From assembly GCF_020687385.1 (NCBI RefSeq), contig NZ_JAJEQM010000012.1, forward strand, positions 1 through 64,000: a stretch of DNA of 64,000 bases, written 5' to 3'. Positions 35,700 through 44,562 of this stretch are shown here, one piece after another. Source of the DNA: Hominilimicola fabiformis. Lineage in GTDB: Bacteria; Bacillota; Clostridia; UBA1381. The position numbers and the translations under genes are program-made. A model generated the notes under the pieces. It searched no databases. It had not been told where the DNA came from and saw only the letters and a list, made by a program, of their open reading frames with translations. Position 1 is the stretch's first letter. Every line of letters starts with the position of its first letter.

Positions 35700-36746
35700 C
35701 TACTCAAGACCAATATGTGTGCGGATAAAATCAGGATTTAAGTTGTATCTTATCCCCTCGATAATGGTCGTAATGTTATTAAGTTCAACTTCCTTTAGGT
35801 TCATATAGGCATATACCGCAACCATCGACTCGGGATGAGTTACAAATATACTTTTTGATAACCGGTTATAAATATACCTGTAATTGCCTTCGGGAAATCT
35901 TCCCTTATCATAATCTTCAAACAACTTTCCGTATGCGGTCGATTGATTTACAATATCAATAAACCTTTCAACAGAATCTGCATTTACAAGCTGTTTGATT
36001 ACCTCTTCCGTCAATCTGTATCTGACAGGCAGAAGATAGGTGAAAATTATTTCATTTGTAAATTCAAAATATTTTTTGCCCCTGTAAATCCACATAAGAT
36101 TCAGCATATCTATTTTTGTTCCGATAAGCCTTTTAAATAAATTCTCCTGTGTCTTATCAAGAGCGACCGATGCTGTATGCCATATTGACTTATAGTAATA
36201 TGTGTCCAGCACCATACCCATCGAAAATGAATCCGCGCCTATATTTTCCGCTCGTTGCAGCGGCTCGCTGTAAGGAGTGTTTTTACAAGCCTCGATACAA
36301 TCCGACAGGGATTTTGCATTATGCATTATCTCACGATTTATTTTCGTGTGTGTTTCAAAGAAAGCGTCAAATTTGCTTTGGTTTACCTCATCATTACTTC
36401 TTTCCTCGTGAGTATAGATATATCTTATCTCACGTTTCAAAAATGCAATCTCTCTGCGCATAAACCAAAATTCCATAACGGTTCTCTTTGAATTGTCCAT
36501 GAAATTATATAGTCTGACGTATTCGTCAACCATTTCCTGTTCAAGCAGGATTTCCATCTGACCTCTGTGAATATCTCTCTCATTCACCTGTTCAAGAACT
36601 TCACCGTAGCCGGGTGTACTTTTAAGATAACTGCATATGTCATTTACGCTTTTTCTTTCAAGGAGCTGTTCATAGTCATCTCTTGTCAGAAATTTTGAAT
36701 ACATCGCCTTTAATTTAGCGGCGATTGCACTGTATTCCACGCTCAT
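35700..36746 (-). CDS. ntpC: V-type ATPase subunit C
   Basis: A 348-residue mostly helical protein that links the central stalk to the membrane ring. Family features include the N-terminal AIAAKLKAMYSKFL, the WFMRREIAFLKREIRYI helix and LMWIYRGKKYFEF near residue 220. It precedes subunit I by 12 bp. The placement C before I differs from the I-K-E-C-F order of many enterococcal and clostridial operons. Confidence 0.9.
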   Translation of the reverse strand: MSVEYSAIAAKLKAMYSKFLTRDDYEQLLERKSVNDICSYLKSTPGYGEVLEQVNERDIHRGQMEILLEQEMVDEYVRLYNFMDNSKRTVMEFWFMRREIAFLKREIRYIYTHEERSNDEVNQSKFDAFFETHTKINREIMHNAKSLSDCIEACKNTPYSEPLQRAENIGADSFSMGMVLDTYYYKSIWHTASVALDKTQENLFKRLIGTKIDMLNLMWIYRGKKYFEFTNEIIFTYLLPVRYRLTEEVIKQLVNADSVERFIDIVNQSTAYGKLFEDYDKGRFPEGNYRYIYNRLSKSIFVTHPESMVAVYAYMNLKEVELNNITTIIEGIRYNLNPDFIRTHIGLE

Positions 36747-36762
36747 TTTGCTGCCACCTCAC

Positions 36763-37074
36763 TTATCTGCCGATAATATTCTGTACAATTTCATTAACCC
36801 ATTTGTCTTTATTGTCGTTGTACTTCTTTTCGAGTTCGGAAAGATGTCTTTCCATATTTACTCTTATGGCCTCTACTTTCTTATCGGCATCTTCTTCCTC
36901 TATTTGCTTTAGAGTGACGTTTTTAGCCTCCATTCTTCTCGTAATGTCATCACGCATTTTACGAGATTCGTCCTTAATTCGCTCTTCAAGCTCTCTGTCG
37001 GCTTTCTTAGCGTCCTTAATGACTTCCTGTGCTCTGTCCTCGATGTCGATAATCTTCATAATTAGATCTTCCAT
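36763..37074 (-). CDS. V-type ATPase subunit G/H (peripheral stalk)
   Basis: A 103-residue, almost entirely helical protein rich in Arg, Lys, Glu and Asp (a long coiled coil about 5-85), which should pair with subunit E. It heads the V-ATPase operon, 16 bp before ntpC. Sequence similarity in such coiled coils is weak, so position and composition carry the assignment. Confidence 0.78.
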   Translation of the reverse strand: MEDLIMKIIDIEDRAQEVIKDAKKADRELEERIKDESRKMRDDITRRMEAKNVTLKQIEEEDADKKVEAIRVNMERHLSELEKKYNDNKDKWVNEIVQNIIGR

Positions 37075-37095
37075 TTTCCCAACCTCTCTTTCCTC

Positions 37096-37111
37096 TGCAG
37101 ATTAATCTGCA
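37096..37111. promoter_or_regulatory. Perfect 16-bp palindrome in the V-ATPase leader
   Basis: TGCAGATTAATCTGCA lies about 20 bp upstream of the first V-ATPase start codon and next to its ribosome site. It could be an operator or a translation-modulating hairpin. A second imperfect hairpin (AGACAAAATC/GATTTTT type) lies at 37118-37150, just after the PFL gene. I could not fix a promoter in this 80-bp gap. Confidence 0.4.
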
Positions 37112-37154
37112 TTATTTCAGACTATATTCAAAAATCATTACGATTTTGTCTGCA

Positions 37155-38522
37155 TTAATTTTTCAAACTTTGAAGCGGTGCAGGAATTCTGCCGCCTCTG
37201 TTTATAAATTCGGCACTTGAATACTTTTTAACCGGCATTACGGGACCTGTTCCCAAAAGTCCGCCGAATTCAACCACGTCACCCTCAACCTTACCCGGTG
37301 CAGGGATAACTCTTACTGCTGTTGTCTTTGTGTTGACCATTCCAATTGCCGCTTCGTCGGCTATAATCGCCGAAATAGTTTCGGCAGTTGTGTCGCCCGG
37401 TATAACAATCATATCCAAACCTACGGAACATACGCAAGTCATTGCCTCAAGTTTTTCAAGAGTAAGTACGCCGTCTGTTGCCGCTGCAATCATACCTGCG
37501 TCCTCACTTACAGGGATAAATGCACCCGAAAGTCCGCCGACATAACCTGACGCCATAATACCGCCTTTTTTAACTGCATCGTTAAGCAGTGCAAGTGCGG
37601 CTGTTGTACCGTGAGTACCACACATTTCAAGTCCCATTTCCTCCAAAATATAAGCCACGCTGTCGCCAACGGCAGGTGTCGGAGCAAGTGACAAATCTAC
37701 GATACCGAAAGGTACGTTAAGACGTTTTGACGCTTCTTGTGCAACAAGCTGTCCCATTCTTGTAATCTTAAATGCAGTCTTTTTAATAGTTTCGGCAACA
37801 ACACCGAAGTCCTCGCCTTTAACCTTTTCAAGTGCACATTTAACAACACCCGGACCGCTTACGCCGACATTTATAACACATTCACCCTCGCCTTCGCCAA
37901 GGAACGCACCCGCCATAAACGGATTATCCTCAACCGCGTTGCAGAATACAACAAGCTTTGCACACGCAAATCCTTGTGTATCGGCAGTAAGTTCAGCCGC
38001 TCTCTTAACAATCTGACCCATCTGTTTAACAGCGTCCATATTGATACCGGCTCTTGTCGAACCCACATTAACGCTTGAACATACAAGATCTGTTGCGGCA
38101 AGTGCTTCAGGAATTGACTCAATAAGTATTCTCTCACCGTTCGTATAATCTTTATGCACAAGTGCCGTATAACCGCCTATAAAGTTTACGCCTGTCTTTT
38201 TAGCGGCTTTGTCAAGAGTTTTTGCGATTTTAACACATTTTTCAACAGTAGGTTCTTCCAATGCGTCCACCAAAGTAGCTATCGGAGTTACCGAAATTCT
38301 CTTGTTGATAATCGGAATACCGAATTGAGCCTCAATGTCCTCACCGGTTTTTACAAGGTCTTTTGCGTAAGTTGTGATTTTTTCATACACTTTTTCGCAA
38401 ACTGTATCAACGTCAGGACCGGCACAGCTTTTTAGAGAAATACCCATTGTTATAGTTCTTATATCAAGGTTTTCCTCGTCAACCATTTTTATAGTTTCTA
38501 TTACTTCAAAGGGATTAATCAT
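37155..38522 (-). CDS. PFL-family protein (UPF0210/DUF711)
   Basis: A 455-residue protein of the conserved family named for distant likeness to pyruvate formate-lyase. Visible blocks: [58 protein letters not shown] and the C-terminal [15 protein letters not shown]. The molecular role is unestablished. It always tends to travel with the small ACT protein found 14 bp upstream here, which suggests amino-acid-sensitive function. Length is typical. Confidence 0.85.
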   Translation of the reverse strand: MINPFEVIETIKMVDEENLDIRTITMGISLKSCAGPDVDTVCEKVYEKITTYAKDLVKTGEDIEAQFGIPIINKRISVTPIATLVDALEEPTVEKCVKIAKTLDKAAKKTGVNFIGGYTALVHKDYTNGERILIESIPEALAATDLVCSSVNVGSTRAGINMDAVKQMGQIVKRAAELTADTQGFACAKLVVFCNAVEDNPFMAGAFLGEGEGECVINVGVSGPGVVKCALEKVKGEDFGVVAETIKKTAFKITRMGQLVAQEASKRLNVPFGIVDLSLAPTPAVGDSVAYILEEMGLEMCGTHGTTAALALLNDAVKKGGIMASGYVGGLSGAFIPVSEDAGMIAAATDGVLTLEKLEAMTCVCSVGLDMIVIPGDTTAETISAIIADEAAIGMVNTKTTAVRVIPAPGKVEGDVVEFGGLLGTGPVMPVKKYSSAEFINRGGRIPAPLQSLKN

Positions 38523-38536
38523 TATTTGTACCTCCC

Positions 38537-38806
38537 TTATATTCTGTGCATTGATGTGAAGATTTCTTCTCTCTGCACATGGATTGAAAGCCCCATATCC
38601 TTTTCAGCCTGTTCAAATTTTTCACTGATTTGCTTTACTGTAACATTCTCATTTTCAAAATTCACAAGCATTATCATTGTGAACATATCCTGCATTATTG
38701 TTTGAGAAATATCAAGAATATTTACTCCGTTTTCAAATAATATATTACTGATTTTAGCTATTATGCCCTTTTGGTCCTTGCCTATTACGGTAACTACTGC
38801 TTTCAC
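38537..38806 (-). CDS. ACT-domain protein (UPF0237)
   Basis: An 89-residue single ACT domain ([20 protein letters not shown], then [14 protein letters not shown]), a likely ligand-binding regulatory module. The start codon is GTG, with GGAG eight nt upstream. Forms a two-gene operon with the PFL-family gene. A TATAAT -10 (38854-38859) precedes it. The 246 bp between this gene and rlmB hold this promoter and otherwise only AT-rich sequence with a weak AGCC/GGCT hairpin. Confidence 0.88.
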   Translation of the reverse strand: MKAVVTVIGKDQKGIIAKISNILFENGVNILDISQTIMQDMFTMIMLVNFENENVTVKQISEKFEQAEKDMGLSIHVQREEIFTSMHRI

Positions 38807-39052
38807 TTATTTATCTCCAATCTTTCATATTTTCATTGTTTATCTTTAATTGAATTATAGCACTTTTGTTTTAAAAAAGTAAGTGGTTTTTTTAAAGTTT
38901 GTCCACTGTAACAGTTTAATAACCCGAATTTTATTGCAATTTGTTTATTTTTTCACAATCCGTTTTTTGTCTTGATATTTGCGACAAATAAGCCGTTTTT
39001 CAAGGCTGTTTTTTGTTCAAAAATACAATAAAACTTGCGGTTAATAAACGCT

Positions 39053-39784
39053 TTACTTTCTTCTTTGTCTTAACGCCTCATACATCAAAACACCTGCCGC
39101 AACCGACGCATTAAGTGAATTAATTTCGCCTGCCATAGGTATGCTTGCTATGAAGTCGCATTTTTCTCTTACAAGTCTGCTGATGCCCTCGCCCTCACTG
39201 CCTATAACAAGACCAAGCGAGCCTTTAAGGTCAATATCATACATTTCCTGACCGTCCATATCGGCCGCTGCAATCCACAAGCCTTCATCTTTCAGGCTGT
39301 CAATCGTGTTAGCGATATTTGTAACCTTTGCAACAGGTGTATATTCAACCGCACCTGCCGAAGTTTTTGCGACAACACTGTTAAGACCCACTGAATTTCT
39401 TTTAGGAATAATAACACCGTGTGCACCTACACAATTTGCAGTTCTCAATATTGCACCCAAATTATGCGGATCGGTTATTTTATCACAAATAATAACGAAA
39501 GGCGGCTCATTTTTTTCACGAGCTTTATCAAGAATATCCTTCACGCTCACATAGTCGTATGCACTCACATATGCAATAACGCCCTGATGGTTTTCACCCT
39601 CTGCGATTTGGTCAAGCTTAGCTCTCTCGACCTCTTGAATTATAATTCCTGCGTCCTTTGCTTTCTTGATAATCGGAACAATAGAGCCCTCGTACTTACC
39701 CTTTTTAACAAGGATTTTATCCACGCTGCGACCTGAACGAATTGCCTCCAAAACAGGATTTCTTCCTATAATTTTATCATTCAC
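39053..39784 (-). CDS. rlmB: 23S rRNA (guanosine-2'-O-)-methyltransferase RlmB-type (SpoU/TrmH family)
   Basis: A 243-residue SPOUT methyltransferase. N-terminal L30e-like RNA-binding domain about 1-75 (GRNPVLEAIRSGR), catalytic knot about 90-243 with DKITDPHNLGAILRTANCVGAHG, VIGSEGEGISRLVRE and IPMAGEINSLNASVAAGVLMYEA. It would methylate G2251-type guanosine in the 23S rRNA. Starts with GTG after GAGGAG. No cysS or mrnC neighbour as in Bacillus. Confidence 0.88.
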   Translation of the reverse strand: MNDKIIGRNPVLEAIRSGRSVDKILVKKGKYEGSIVPIIKKAKDAGIIIQEVERAKLDQIAEGENHQGVIAYVSAYDYVSVKDILDKAREKNEPPFVIICDKITDPHNLGAILRTANCVGAHGVIIPKRNSVGLNSVVAKTSAGAVEYTPVAKVTNIANTIDSLKDEGLWIAAADMDGQEMYDIDLKGSLGLVIGSEGEGISRLVREKCDFIASIPMAGEINSLNASVAAGVLMYEALRQRRK

Positions 39785-39812
39785 TGAACTTTCTCCTCTA
39801 TATTTACTCTAT

Positions 39813-39887
39813 ATTATAGCACGAAACCACAAGTTCGTGTAACTAAAAGACATATAAAATCCGTCAGTCGCCACGCCCTTGTGGTTT
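39813..39887 (-). promoter_or_regulatory. rlmB promoter with nested inverted repeats
   Basis: An extended -10 (TGCTATAAT; hexamer at 39813-39818) has no good -35. CACGAA/TTCGTG (39820-39825, 39834-39839) flank the spacer, and a wider pair AAACCACAAG/CTTGTGGTTT (39824-39833, 39878-39887) spans the gap after lysC. The repeats may bind a regulator or end the lysC transcript. Confidence 0.5.
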
Positions 39888-39906
39888 ATTTTCTATTTAT
39901 TTTTAA

Positions 39907-41115
39907 TTATTTCAACAAAAATTTATCATGAATTGCAACAACAGCCGCTTCAGCATCTTTTCTGTCAACAAGAACAGAAATCTTGATTTCCGATGTAGCA
40001 ATCATATTGATGTTGATGTGTGCATCGTAAAGAGCCTCAAACATTGTAGCGGCAACGCCTGAGTTATTAACCATTCCCGCACCGACAATAGAAACCTTTG
40101 AAACGTCCTTTGTCCATTTAACTTCGTCAGCCTTAACGATTGCCTTGTTTTCTTCAAGAAGGTCAAGTACAGGCTGTAAATCTTCTTCCGTAACAGTAAA
40201 GCTAATGTCTTTCTTTTCACCGTTACCGATTGACTGAATGATTAAGTCAACGCTTATTCCGTGCTTAGCAAGCATACGGAATACTGAGAAAGCCTTTCCC
40301 GGAGTATCCTCTACACCGCAAAGAGCAATTCTCGCAACATCATTATCTCTTGTTACACCTCTAACGAGCATCTTTTCCACTTGTTCTACCTCCTTAACAT
40401 ATGTGCCTTCATTGTTATTCAGACTTGATCTGACTGAAAGCTTAACCCCGTACTTCTTTGCCATTTCAACACTTCTGTTGTGAAGTACGTTTGCACCAAG
40501 TGACGCAAGCTCAAGCATTTCATCATATGAAATATCATCAAGCTTATACGCATTCTTTACAAATCTCGGATCTGCCGTATATACACCGTCAACGTCTGTG
40601 TATATTTCGCAGACATCTGCGTGAAGTGCGGCAGCCAATGCAACGGCTGATGTATCACTTCCGCCGCGTCCCAAAGTTGTTATATCGTCATACTTGTTTA
40701 TACCTTGGAAACCTGCAACGATTACAATGTTCTTCTTATCAAGCTCAGCTTGTAATCTTTCTGTATCTATTGTGCTTATTCTTGCAGCACCGTATTTAGC
40801 GTCAGTCTTAACACCTGCCTGCCAGCCTGTAAGAGAAATAACCGGACAACCGATTTTTTCTATCGCCATTGCAAGCAAAGAAATTGAAATTTGCTCACCT
40901 GTTGAAAGCAACATATCCATTTCACGCTTTGAGGCATTTGGGTTGATTTCCTTAGCCTTTTCGATAAGGTCATCGGTTGTATCACCCTGTGCCGAAACTG
41001 CAACAACCACATTGTTACCTGCTTTATACGCGTCTGTAATACGTCTTGCGACGTTCATTACTCTTTCAGCGTCTTTAACGGAAGTACCGCCATACTTTTG
41101 AACAATAAGTCCCAT
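39907..41115 (-). CDS. lysC: Aspartate kinase
   Basis: A 402-residue enzyme phosphorylating aspartate, first step to Lys, Met, Thr. N terminus VQKYGGTSVKD (ATP/substrate site), FQGINKYDDITTLGRGGSDTSAVALAAAL in the kinase core, and two ACT domains (about 265-402: VEDTPGKAFSVFRMLAKHGISVDLIIQ and VSIVGAGMVNNSGVAATMFEALYDAHININMI) for feedback control. It is third in hom-thrB-lysC, which suggests a threonine-branch role. Confidence 0.95.
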   Translation of the reverse strand: MGLIVQKYGGTSVKDAERVMNVARRITDAYKAGNNVVVAVSAQGDTTDDLIEKAKEINPNASKREMDMLLSTGEQISISLLAMAIEKIGCPVISLTGWQAGVKTDAKYGAARISTIDTERLQAELDKKNIVIVAGFQGINKYDDITTLGRGGSDTSAVALAAALHADVCEIYTDVDGVYTADPRFVKNAYKLDDISYDEMLELASLGANVLHNRSVEMAKKYGVKLSVRSSLNNNEGTYVKEVEQVEKMLVRGVTRDNDVARIALCGVEDTPGKAFSVFRMLAKHGISVDLIIQSIGNGEKKDISFTVTEEDLQPVLDLLEENKAIVKADEVKWTKDVSKVSIVGAGMVNNSGVAATMFEALYDAHININMIATSEIKISVLVDRKDAEAAVVAIHDKFLLK

Positions 41116-41141
41116 TTTTGTTTATCCTTCCTTTTTTATAT

Positions 41142-42038
41142 TCATATCTCAGAAACTACCGCACCGACATTGTCGATCGGCAGTATCATACATTTCCATT
41201 CAAGACCGTTAGTCTTAAAATATTCTTCCATACCAGCTTTAAATCCATCATAGTTGCCGTCAAGTATTGATAGTATTGTAGGTCCGGAGCCGCTCAAATA
41301 TGTTGCGTGCGAACCCAAGTGATATGTTTTTTCAAATATATCTTCCATACCGTCAACGTAACTTTTACGATACTGTTGATGAAGTTTATCCTTAACGCCG
41401 ATTTCAAGCGCTTTCATATCGCACGTAAGCATAGCTGCCTGAAACATTGACGCATGACCGACATTAAAGACTGCGTCTTTAAAATCAATCTTTGACGGAA
41501 GAACTCCTCTTGATTTCTTTGTTGCAACAAAGAAATCCGGAATTATAACCGCGAACTTAATATGACTTTTCAGCTTTGTGCTTTTGATTATAGTCTTGTC
41601 ATCATCCATAAGCGACACGCAGAAACCGCCGAAAAGTGCCGGTCCCACATTGTCGGGATGACCTTCCATCGTTGCCGCAAGATGAATTATTTCCTGATAC
41701 GAAAGCTGTCTGCCGGAAATAATATTTGCCGCCAACATTCCGCCTATAATACACGCACTGCTGCTGCCCAAACCTCGCGTCATAGGTATCTGGCTGTCTT
41801 GAGTTATTCTGTAACCCTTTTGCTCATAACCTACATAGTCGAAAAGTTCCGCCATTGCACGGTAAATCAAATTGCTTGTATCCTGTGGGATAAAGCTTTG
41901 AGTATTTTTGTTGATTACTTCAAGTCCCTCGGGAATTTCCTCAATCATCATTCGGTTATACAAACCAACAGCCACACCGAGAGTATCAAAACCTGCACCC
42001 ATATTTGCACTGGTTGCAGGCACTCTTAATTTAATCAT
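41142..42038 (-). CDS. thrB: Homoserine kinase
   Basis: A 298-residue GHMP kinase making O-phosphohomoserine. The start PATSANMGAGFDTLGVAV and the ATP loop MTRGLGSSSACIIGGMLAA are diagnostic; the C-terminal GSGPTILSI motif 3 is present. Its ATG overlaps the hom stop codon by one base (TAATG), so translation is coupled. Threonine synthase is not in the window. Confidence 0.95.
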   Translation of the reverse strand: MIKLRVPATSANMGAGFDTLGVAVGLYNRMMIEEIPEGLEVINKNTQSFIPQDTSNLIYRAMAELFDYVGYEQKGYRITQDSQIPMTRGLGSSSACIIGGMLAANIISGRQLSYQEIIHLAATMEGHPDNVGPALFGGFCVSLMDDDKTIIKSTKLKSHIKFAVIIPDFFVATKKSRGVLPSKIDFKDAVFNVGHASMFQAAMLTCDMKALEIGVKDKLHQQYRKSYVDGMEDIFEKTYHLGSHATYLSGSGPTILSILDGNYDGFKAGMEEYFKTNGLEWKCMILPIDNVGAVVSEI

Positions 42039-43249
42039 TAATCCATTACACGAATGTTTGCCACAACATCAGACAGCTTAGCAAGTTTTTCTTCAACCTC
42101 AGATTTAGTAAGCGGTGAAGTCACAAACGCTGACTCATTGTCTATAATATTATCGACAAATTCGCACTTTCCGAATATTTTCTGAACATTTTCTGCAGAA
42201 TCAGTTGTTCTTACAAAGTATTCAAACTTCTTCGAATCAATATCAGCCATAATATTTTCAGTCGGCTTTTCCCAGAAAATCTTCTTACTTCTGTCGCTGT
42301 GCTTAACCGCGTCAACAACGTCGGCAACAACAGCACTTGCAGTAGGAAGTTTACCTGCACCCTTACCGTAGAACATTACATCGCCTACGCAATCGCCTGT
42401 AACCATAATGGCATTGAATACACCGTCAACACCGGCAAGAGGACTGCTGTTTTTTATCACCATAGGTGATACGATTGAGTAAACCTTGCCGTTTTCGTCA
42501 AACTGTGCATATCCGATAAGTTTTATAACTGAATCCATAGCAGCGGCATATTTAACATCGTCAAGAGTAATGTTTGTTATACCATCTGTATCAATATCAT
42601 TGTAATCAATCATTTTGCCCGACGCAAGTGACGCCAAAATCGCAATCTTTCTGCAAGCGTCGTGACCTTCAATATCGGCGGCAGGATTTCTCTCTGCGAA
42701 ACCGTTATTTTGTGCGTCTTTTAGGGCTGTTTCAAAAGTCTTGCCCTTTCTTATCATCTGGTCAAGAATATAGTTTGTTGTACCGTTTAAAATACCGGCA
42801 ATCTTCAATATATTGTTAGCCGTTAGACATTGATGCATAGGTCTTATAATCGGAATACCGCCGCCTACACTTGCCTCAAAGAAGTAGTTTACATTTTTCC
42901 CTCGGGCAATCTCCAAAAGCTCTGTCCCGTATGTGGCAACAAGCTCCTTGTTAGACGTTACAACGCTCTTTCCCGCTTCAAGAAGACTTTTTGTAAATTC
43001 ATATGCAGGGTGAAGTCCTCCCATAACTTCCGCAACAACGCTTACTTCGTCATCGTTAAGTATGTCATTGAATTCTTTTGTAAAAAGTTCTTTTTCGGGA
43101 TGGTCGTCAAAATCGCGAATGTCAAGAATGTACTTTATATCCACACTTTCACCATTCGCACTGCGGCTGAGCTTGTCACTGTTGGTCTTAATTATGTCGT
43201 ATACACCACTTCCAACAGTACCGTAGCCCATTATTGCAACCTTTGCCAT
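42038..43249 (-). CDS. hom: Homoserine dehydrogenase
   Basis: A 403-residue enzyme reducing aspartate semialdehyde to homoserine. Rossmann motif GYGTVGSGV at the N terminus; catalytic region ILNGTTNYILDQM, FAERNPAADIEGHDACRKIAILA with the conserved Lys and Asp. The C-terminal ACT-like part (about 335-403) is present but short compared with the Bacillus enzyme. First gene of the threonine operon; RBS GGGAGG. Confidence 0.95.
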   Translation of the reverse strand: MAKVAIMGYGTVGSGVYDIIKTNSDKLSRSANGESVDIKYILDIRDFDDHPEKELFTKEFNDILNDDEVSVVAEVMGGLHPAYEFTKSLLEAGKSVVTSNKELVATYGTELLEIARGKNVNYFFEASVGGGIPIIRPMHQCLTANNILKIAGILNGTTNYILDQMIRKGKTFETALKDAQNNGFAERNPAADIEGHDACRKIAILASLASGKMIDYNDIDTDGITNITLDDVKYAAAMDSVIKLIGYAQFDENGKVYSIVSPMVIKNSSPLAGVDGVFNAIMVTGDCVGDVMFYGKGAGKLPTASAVVADVVDAVKHSDRSKKIFWEKPTENIMADIDSKKFEYFVRTTDSAENVQKIFGKCEFVDNIIDNESAFVTSPLTKSEVEEKLAKLSDVVANIRVMD

Positions 43250-43317
43250 TCTTATGCCTCCCTTATTTTTCTTTCATTATAATATGTATTTTGTTATAGT
43301 AATATCTATAATAAAAT

Positions 43318-43346
43318 ATATTACCATATCACTGTGATAAAGTCAA
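43318..43346 (-). promoter_or_regulatory. hom-thrB-lysC promoter with palindromic spacer
   Basis: Minus-strand TTGACT (43341-43346), 17 bp, TAATAT (43318-43323). The spacer holds the 13-bp palindrome TATCACTGTGATA (43327-43339), a likely repressor site. Confidence 0.75.
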
Positions 43347-43412
43347 TGTTTTCAAACGCCAAATATGACCTTTTTAATCAAAGTTCTTTTGTGTAAATTA
43401 ACACTAACATTT

Positions 43413-44141
43413 TTATCGTCTGTTATTTTTCTTTATCTCTCTGTTAATCTTCGCATTCATTCCGCTGCCTTTTAAATACGGCAGAATACTCATACATTTG
43501 CCGTCTGCCACGATTATATGGTCAAGCATTTTTATACCGGCGAAAAAAAGCGTATGCTCCAAAGCCTGTGTCGTAACCAAATCGGCATTTGACGGTTTTA
43601 AAATTCCGCTTGGGTGATTGTGCGTAAATACAACCTGTGACGCGTCACTTTTAACCGCACTTCTAAGCACCTTCGCAACATCAAGTTCAACGCTTTCAAA
43701 ACTGCCCTCGAAAAGCATTTCCTGATTAATAATTCTGTTTTTCGGATCAAGGCAAATCATATAACAACATTCACGATTTTTGCCGTCAAACAGATTGCAC
43801 AAATAATTTTCACTCGTTTCACTGTTTAAAACAAACACGTCCGTATTATATTTTTCCGTATTGTAATACTGTATAAATTCACCGAGAGAACATATGTAAT
43901 CGGCGGTTTTTTCACCTACACCGTCTATGCTCATAAGACGTTTTTTAGAAGTGTGGAACACATTCACAAATCCACCGCACTCTTTAATCAAATTATGTGC
44001 TATATCATTCGTATCCGCCACCGGAATTACGTTGTAGAGAAGATACTCCAAAACCTTATGTTTCTGCCACGTTTTGAAACCGCCTTTTTCAAAATCCTCA
44101 CGCATTCTTTTTCTGTGACCTTTGTGATTGTTTGTGTCCAT
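43413..44141 (-). CDS. radC: RadC-family JAB1/MPN-domain protein
   Basis: A 242-residue protein: N-terminal helix-hairpin-helix region (about 55-95, MSIDGVGEKTADYICSLG) and a C-terminal JAMM metalloprotease-like domain with the zinc motif THNHPSGILKPSNAD. The name RadC is historical; a DNA-repair role is not established. The N terminus begins NNHKGHRKRMREDFEKGG, common in clostridial members. Own promoter. Confidence 0.88.
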   Translation of the reverse strand: MDTNNHKGHRKRMREDFEKGGFKTWQKHKVLEYLLYNVIPVADTNDIAHNLIKECGGFVNVFHTSKKRLMSIDGVGEKTADYICSLGEFIQYYNTEKYNTDVFVLNSETSENYLCNLFDGKNRECCYMICLDPKNRIINQEMLFEGSFESVELDVAKVLRSAVKSDASQVVFTHNHPSGILKPSNADLVTTQALEHTLFFAGIKMLDHIIVADGKCMSILPYLKGSGMNAKINREIKKNNRR

Positions 44142-44173
44142 TATTTCACCGCCATTACTTCATTCTACGGCTT

Positions 44174-44203
44174 ATTATACACTATTTTACTATAATTTGT
44201 CTA
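44174..44203 (-). promoter_or_regulatory. radC promoter
   Basis: Minus-strand TAGACA (44198-44203), 18 bp, TATAAT (44174-44179). It lies downstream of the terminator at 44228-44262, so radC is independent of the element behind ackA. Confidence 0.7.
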
Positions 44204-44227
44204 CAAAATTCGACAAATTATTTACAC

Positions 44228-44262
44228 AAAAAAACGGAGCATACTAAAACAGTATGTTCCGT
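44228..44262 (-). terminator. Terminator behind element copy 2
   Basis: Twelve-bp stem ACGGAGCATACT/AGTATGTTCCGT (one G-T wobble), loop of five, with seven T on the minus strand. It closes a transcript carrying ackA and/or the structured element. Confidence 0.85.
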
Positions 44263-44285
44263 AAAAAACAATATTAATTCAAATT

Positions 44286-44558
44286 GTATACAAAACCATG
44301 TGGTTTTGTATACTTTATTCTTGGGAGTTTGAGGTGCCTTTTCAGTAGTTTTGCCTTTGGCAAAACCGCTCTACGAGCGTCGGACGTCTTTCCGATACTC
44401 CCTCATTGAAAATCATTTCTGACGACATGTGCGGCAGAAAGGACTCAAAATCTAAAGTTTCGACTTTGGAGGAACTTTAGATTTTTTCTCTGAAAACACT
44501 CAAAAATCACATCGCAAGATGTGATTTTTGGAGCTGGCGACATTTTGTCGCCAGGCTC
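44286..44558 (-). ncRNA. Structured multi-hairpin element, copy 2 (candidate RNA)
   Basis: Homologue of 11228-11498, with the same order of hairpins: H1 44286-44313 (12-bp stem), the junction with GTTTTGCC/GGCAAAAC, CGCTC/GAGCG and TCGGA/TCCGA, H6 TCATTTCTG stem, H7 AAAATCTAAAGTT/AACTTTAGATTTT, H8 with a perfect 13-bp stem and a GCAA loop, H9 44531-44558. In minus orientation H9 begins five bases after the ackA stop codon, and a real terminator follows H1, so the element can be transcribed with ackA. The H7 loop would then read CCTCCAAAGTCGA, with an anti-Shine-Dalgarno CCTCC. Confidence 0.6.
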
Positions 44559-44562
44559 TCAG

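Noticed and set aside
43250-43412. T-box or threonine attenuator before hom
   Set aside because: The leader is only about 60 nt, with no T-box core, no leader peptide and no terminator.
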